Positions 63,736-64,000 of a stretch of 64,000 nucleotides of DNA are shown here, piece after piece. Numbering within the stretch: position 1 is the stretch's first letter; each line of letters starts with the position of its first letter. This stretch comes from Adiantum capillus-veneris (lineage: Eukaryota; Streptophyta; Polypodiopsida; Polypodiales; Pteridaceae). Both the position numbers and the translations under genes were made by a program. The stretch covers positions 7,377,001 to 7,441,000 of the forward strand of contig CM043942.1 in NCBI GenBank assembly GCA_014529385.2, read 5' to 3'. Under the pieces are notes generated by a model that saw only the letters and a list, made by a program, of their open reading frames with translations, made no database searches and had not been told where the DNA came from.

Positions 63736-64000
63736 TCAAGAGAGAGGTAATGTCATCAAATCTAATATCTACCTATCCCAAATTATTTTCTCATATTGAA
63801 TTGATCATTTAATATGGGGAGATAAATGAGAACAAGAGTTAGTATACAGATATGTGTTGCTAGACCCATTCTCAGCAGGGGACCAAGAGGAGAGATAAGC
63901 TCATCTTGGTAAGGGTCCAAATGGAGAGAGGTCTACCAAGGAGAAATATTCACCTACTGGAGCTTTAAAAGACTTAGATTAAGCTTCATTCAAGCCTCCA
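63736..64000 (+). repeat. Polypurine tract and 3' LTR start of H, cut by the window end
   Basis: CAAGAGAGAGGTAA (63,737-63,750) precedes TGTCATCAAATCTAATATC (63,751). It aligns, with clear divergence, to the minus-strand start of LTRs S and S1, including GATCATTTAATATGGGGA. So S and S1 belong to relatives of H. Confidence 0.78.

Larger units (their letters stand above)
13885..64000 (+). mobile_element. Element H: host Ty3/gypsy (chromovirus-like) interrupted by Z, G and L
   Basis: H is present as five separated pieces: 13,885-14,047, 35,044-35,088, 54,598-55,866 and 63,119-63,750, then the 3' LTR from 63,751. Together they read RNase H, integrase with a GPF motif, a chromodomain-like tail, polypurine tract and LTR in one orientation. 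The three gaps are complete insertions with 5-bp target duplications CAAGC (Z), ATATT (G) and TTTCA (L). H's gag, protease and RT are missing to the left of 13,885. H is the oldest layer of the right-hand nest. Confidence 0.85.

Overview
This window looks like nuclear DNA from a land plant with a large, retrotransposon-filled genome. I cannot name the species. I found no host gene, rRNA or tRNA gene. Almost everything legible belongs to LTR retrotransposons. They use two classic plant primer sites, tRNA-iMet (TGGTATCAGAG...) for the Ty1/copia elements and tRNA-Asp (TGGCGCCG.TGCCGGGGA) for the Tat/Athila-like Ty3/gypsy elements. They also carry plant-type copia and gypsy polyproteins and long CT/GA/CA microsatellites. 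All boundaries were aligned by eye and may be off by a few bases.

Left part (1-12,899): a partial LTR (1-1197), a decayed copia (C0, 1797-3764, + strand), and a Tat-like gypsy element W on the - strand (3765 to about 12,899). W is read right to left as pre-RT linker, RT, RNase H, integrase, a second aspartic protease, a WxPK-repeat ORF, an accessory ORF and a microsatellite-swollen 3' LTR. A solo LTR (S, 11,105-12,679) sits inside W.

Right part (13,885-64,000): a nest built on one host gypsy element, H (+ strand, RNase H to 3' LTR). Three elements interrupt H, each with its own 5-bp target duplication. (1) Z (14,048-35,038, CAAGC) is a Tat-like element that itself contains Y (about 18,998-31,777, - strand, same family). 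Y contains an almost intact copia, C1 (24,839-30,026, duplication GACCT/GACCC). (2) G (35,089-54,592, ATATT) is a giant (about 18 kb) Tat/Athila-like element on the - strand. Its 5' LTR was later hit by a 1,339-bp terminal-inverted-repeat element M (53,141-54,479, TTAA). (3) L (55,867-63,113, TTTCA) is a short-LTR element containing a truncated copia, C2. Removing each insertion brings H's RNase H and integrase motifs back together, which independently supports the boundaries.

The most unusual content is in G and its smaller relatives W, Y and Z. G carries nine copies of a 24-bp palindrome in two clusters with matching spacing (about 285, 130 and 285 bp). One cluster lies in the leader before gag; the other lies before a downstream extra ORF of about 1,090 codons with a long coiled coil. 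Both families have, downstream of integrase, a second retropepsin-like domain followed by a basic protein with repeated W-x-P-K motifs. In Z and Y separate internal deletions removed RT and integrase but kept the WxPK ORF. The W/Y/Z family also has an internal polypurine tract plus TATA box before a small, possibly spliced 3' accessory gene.
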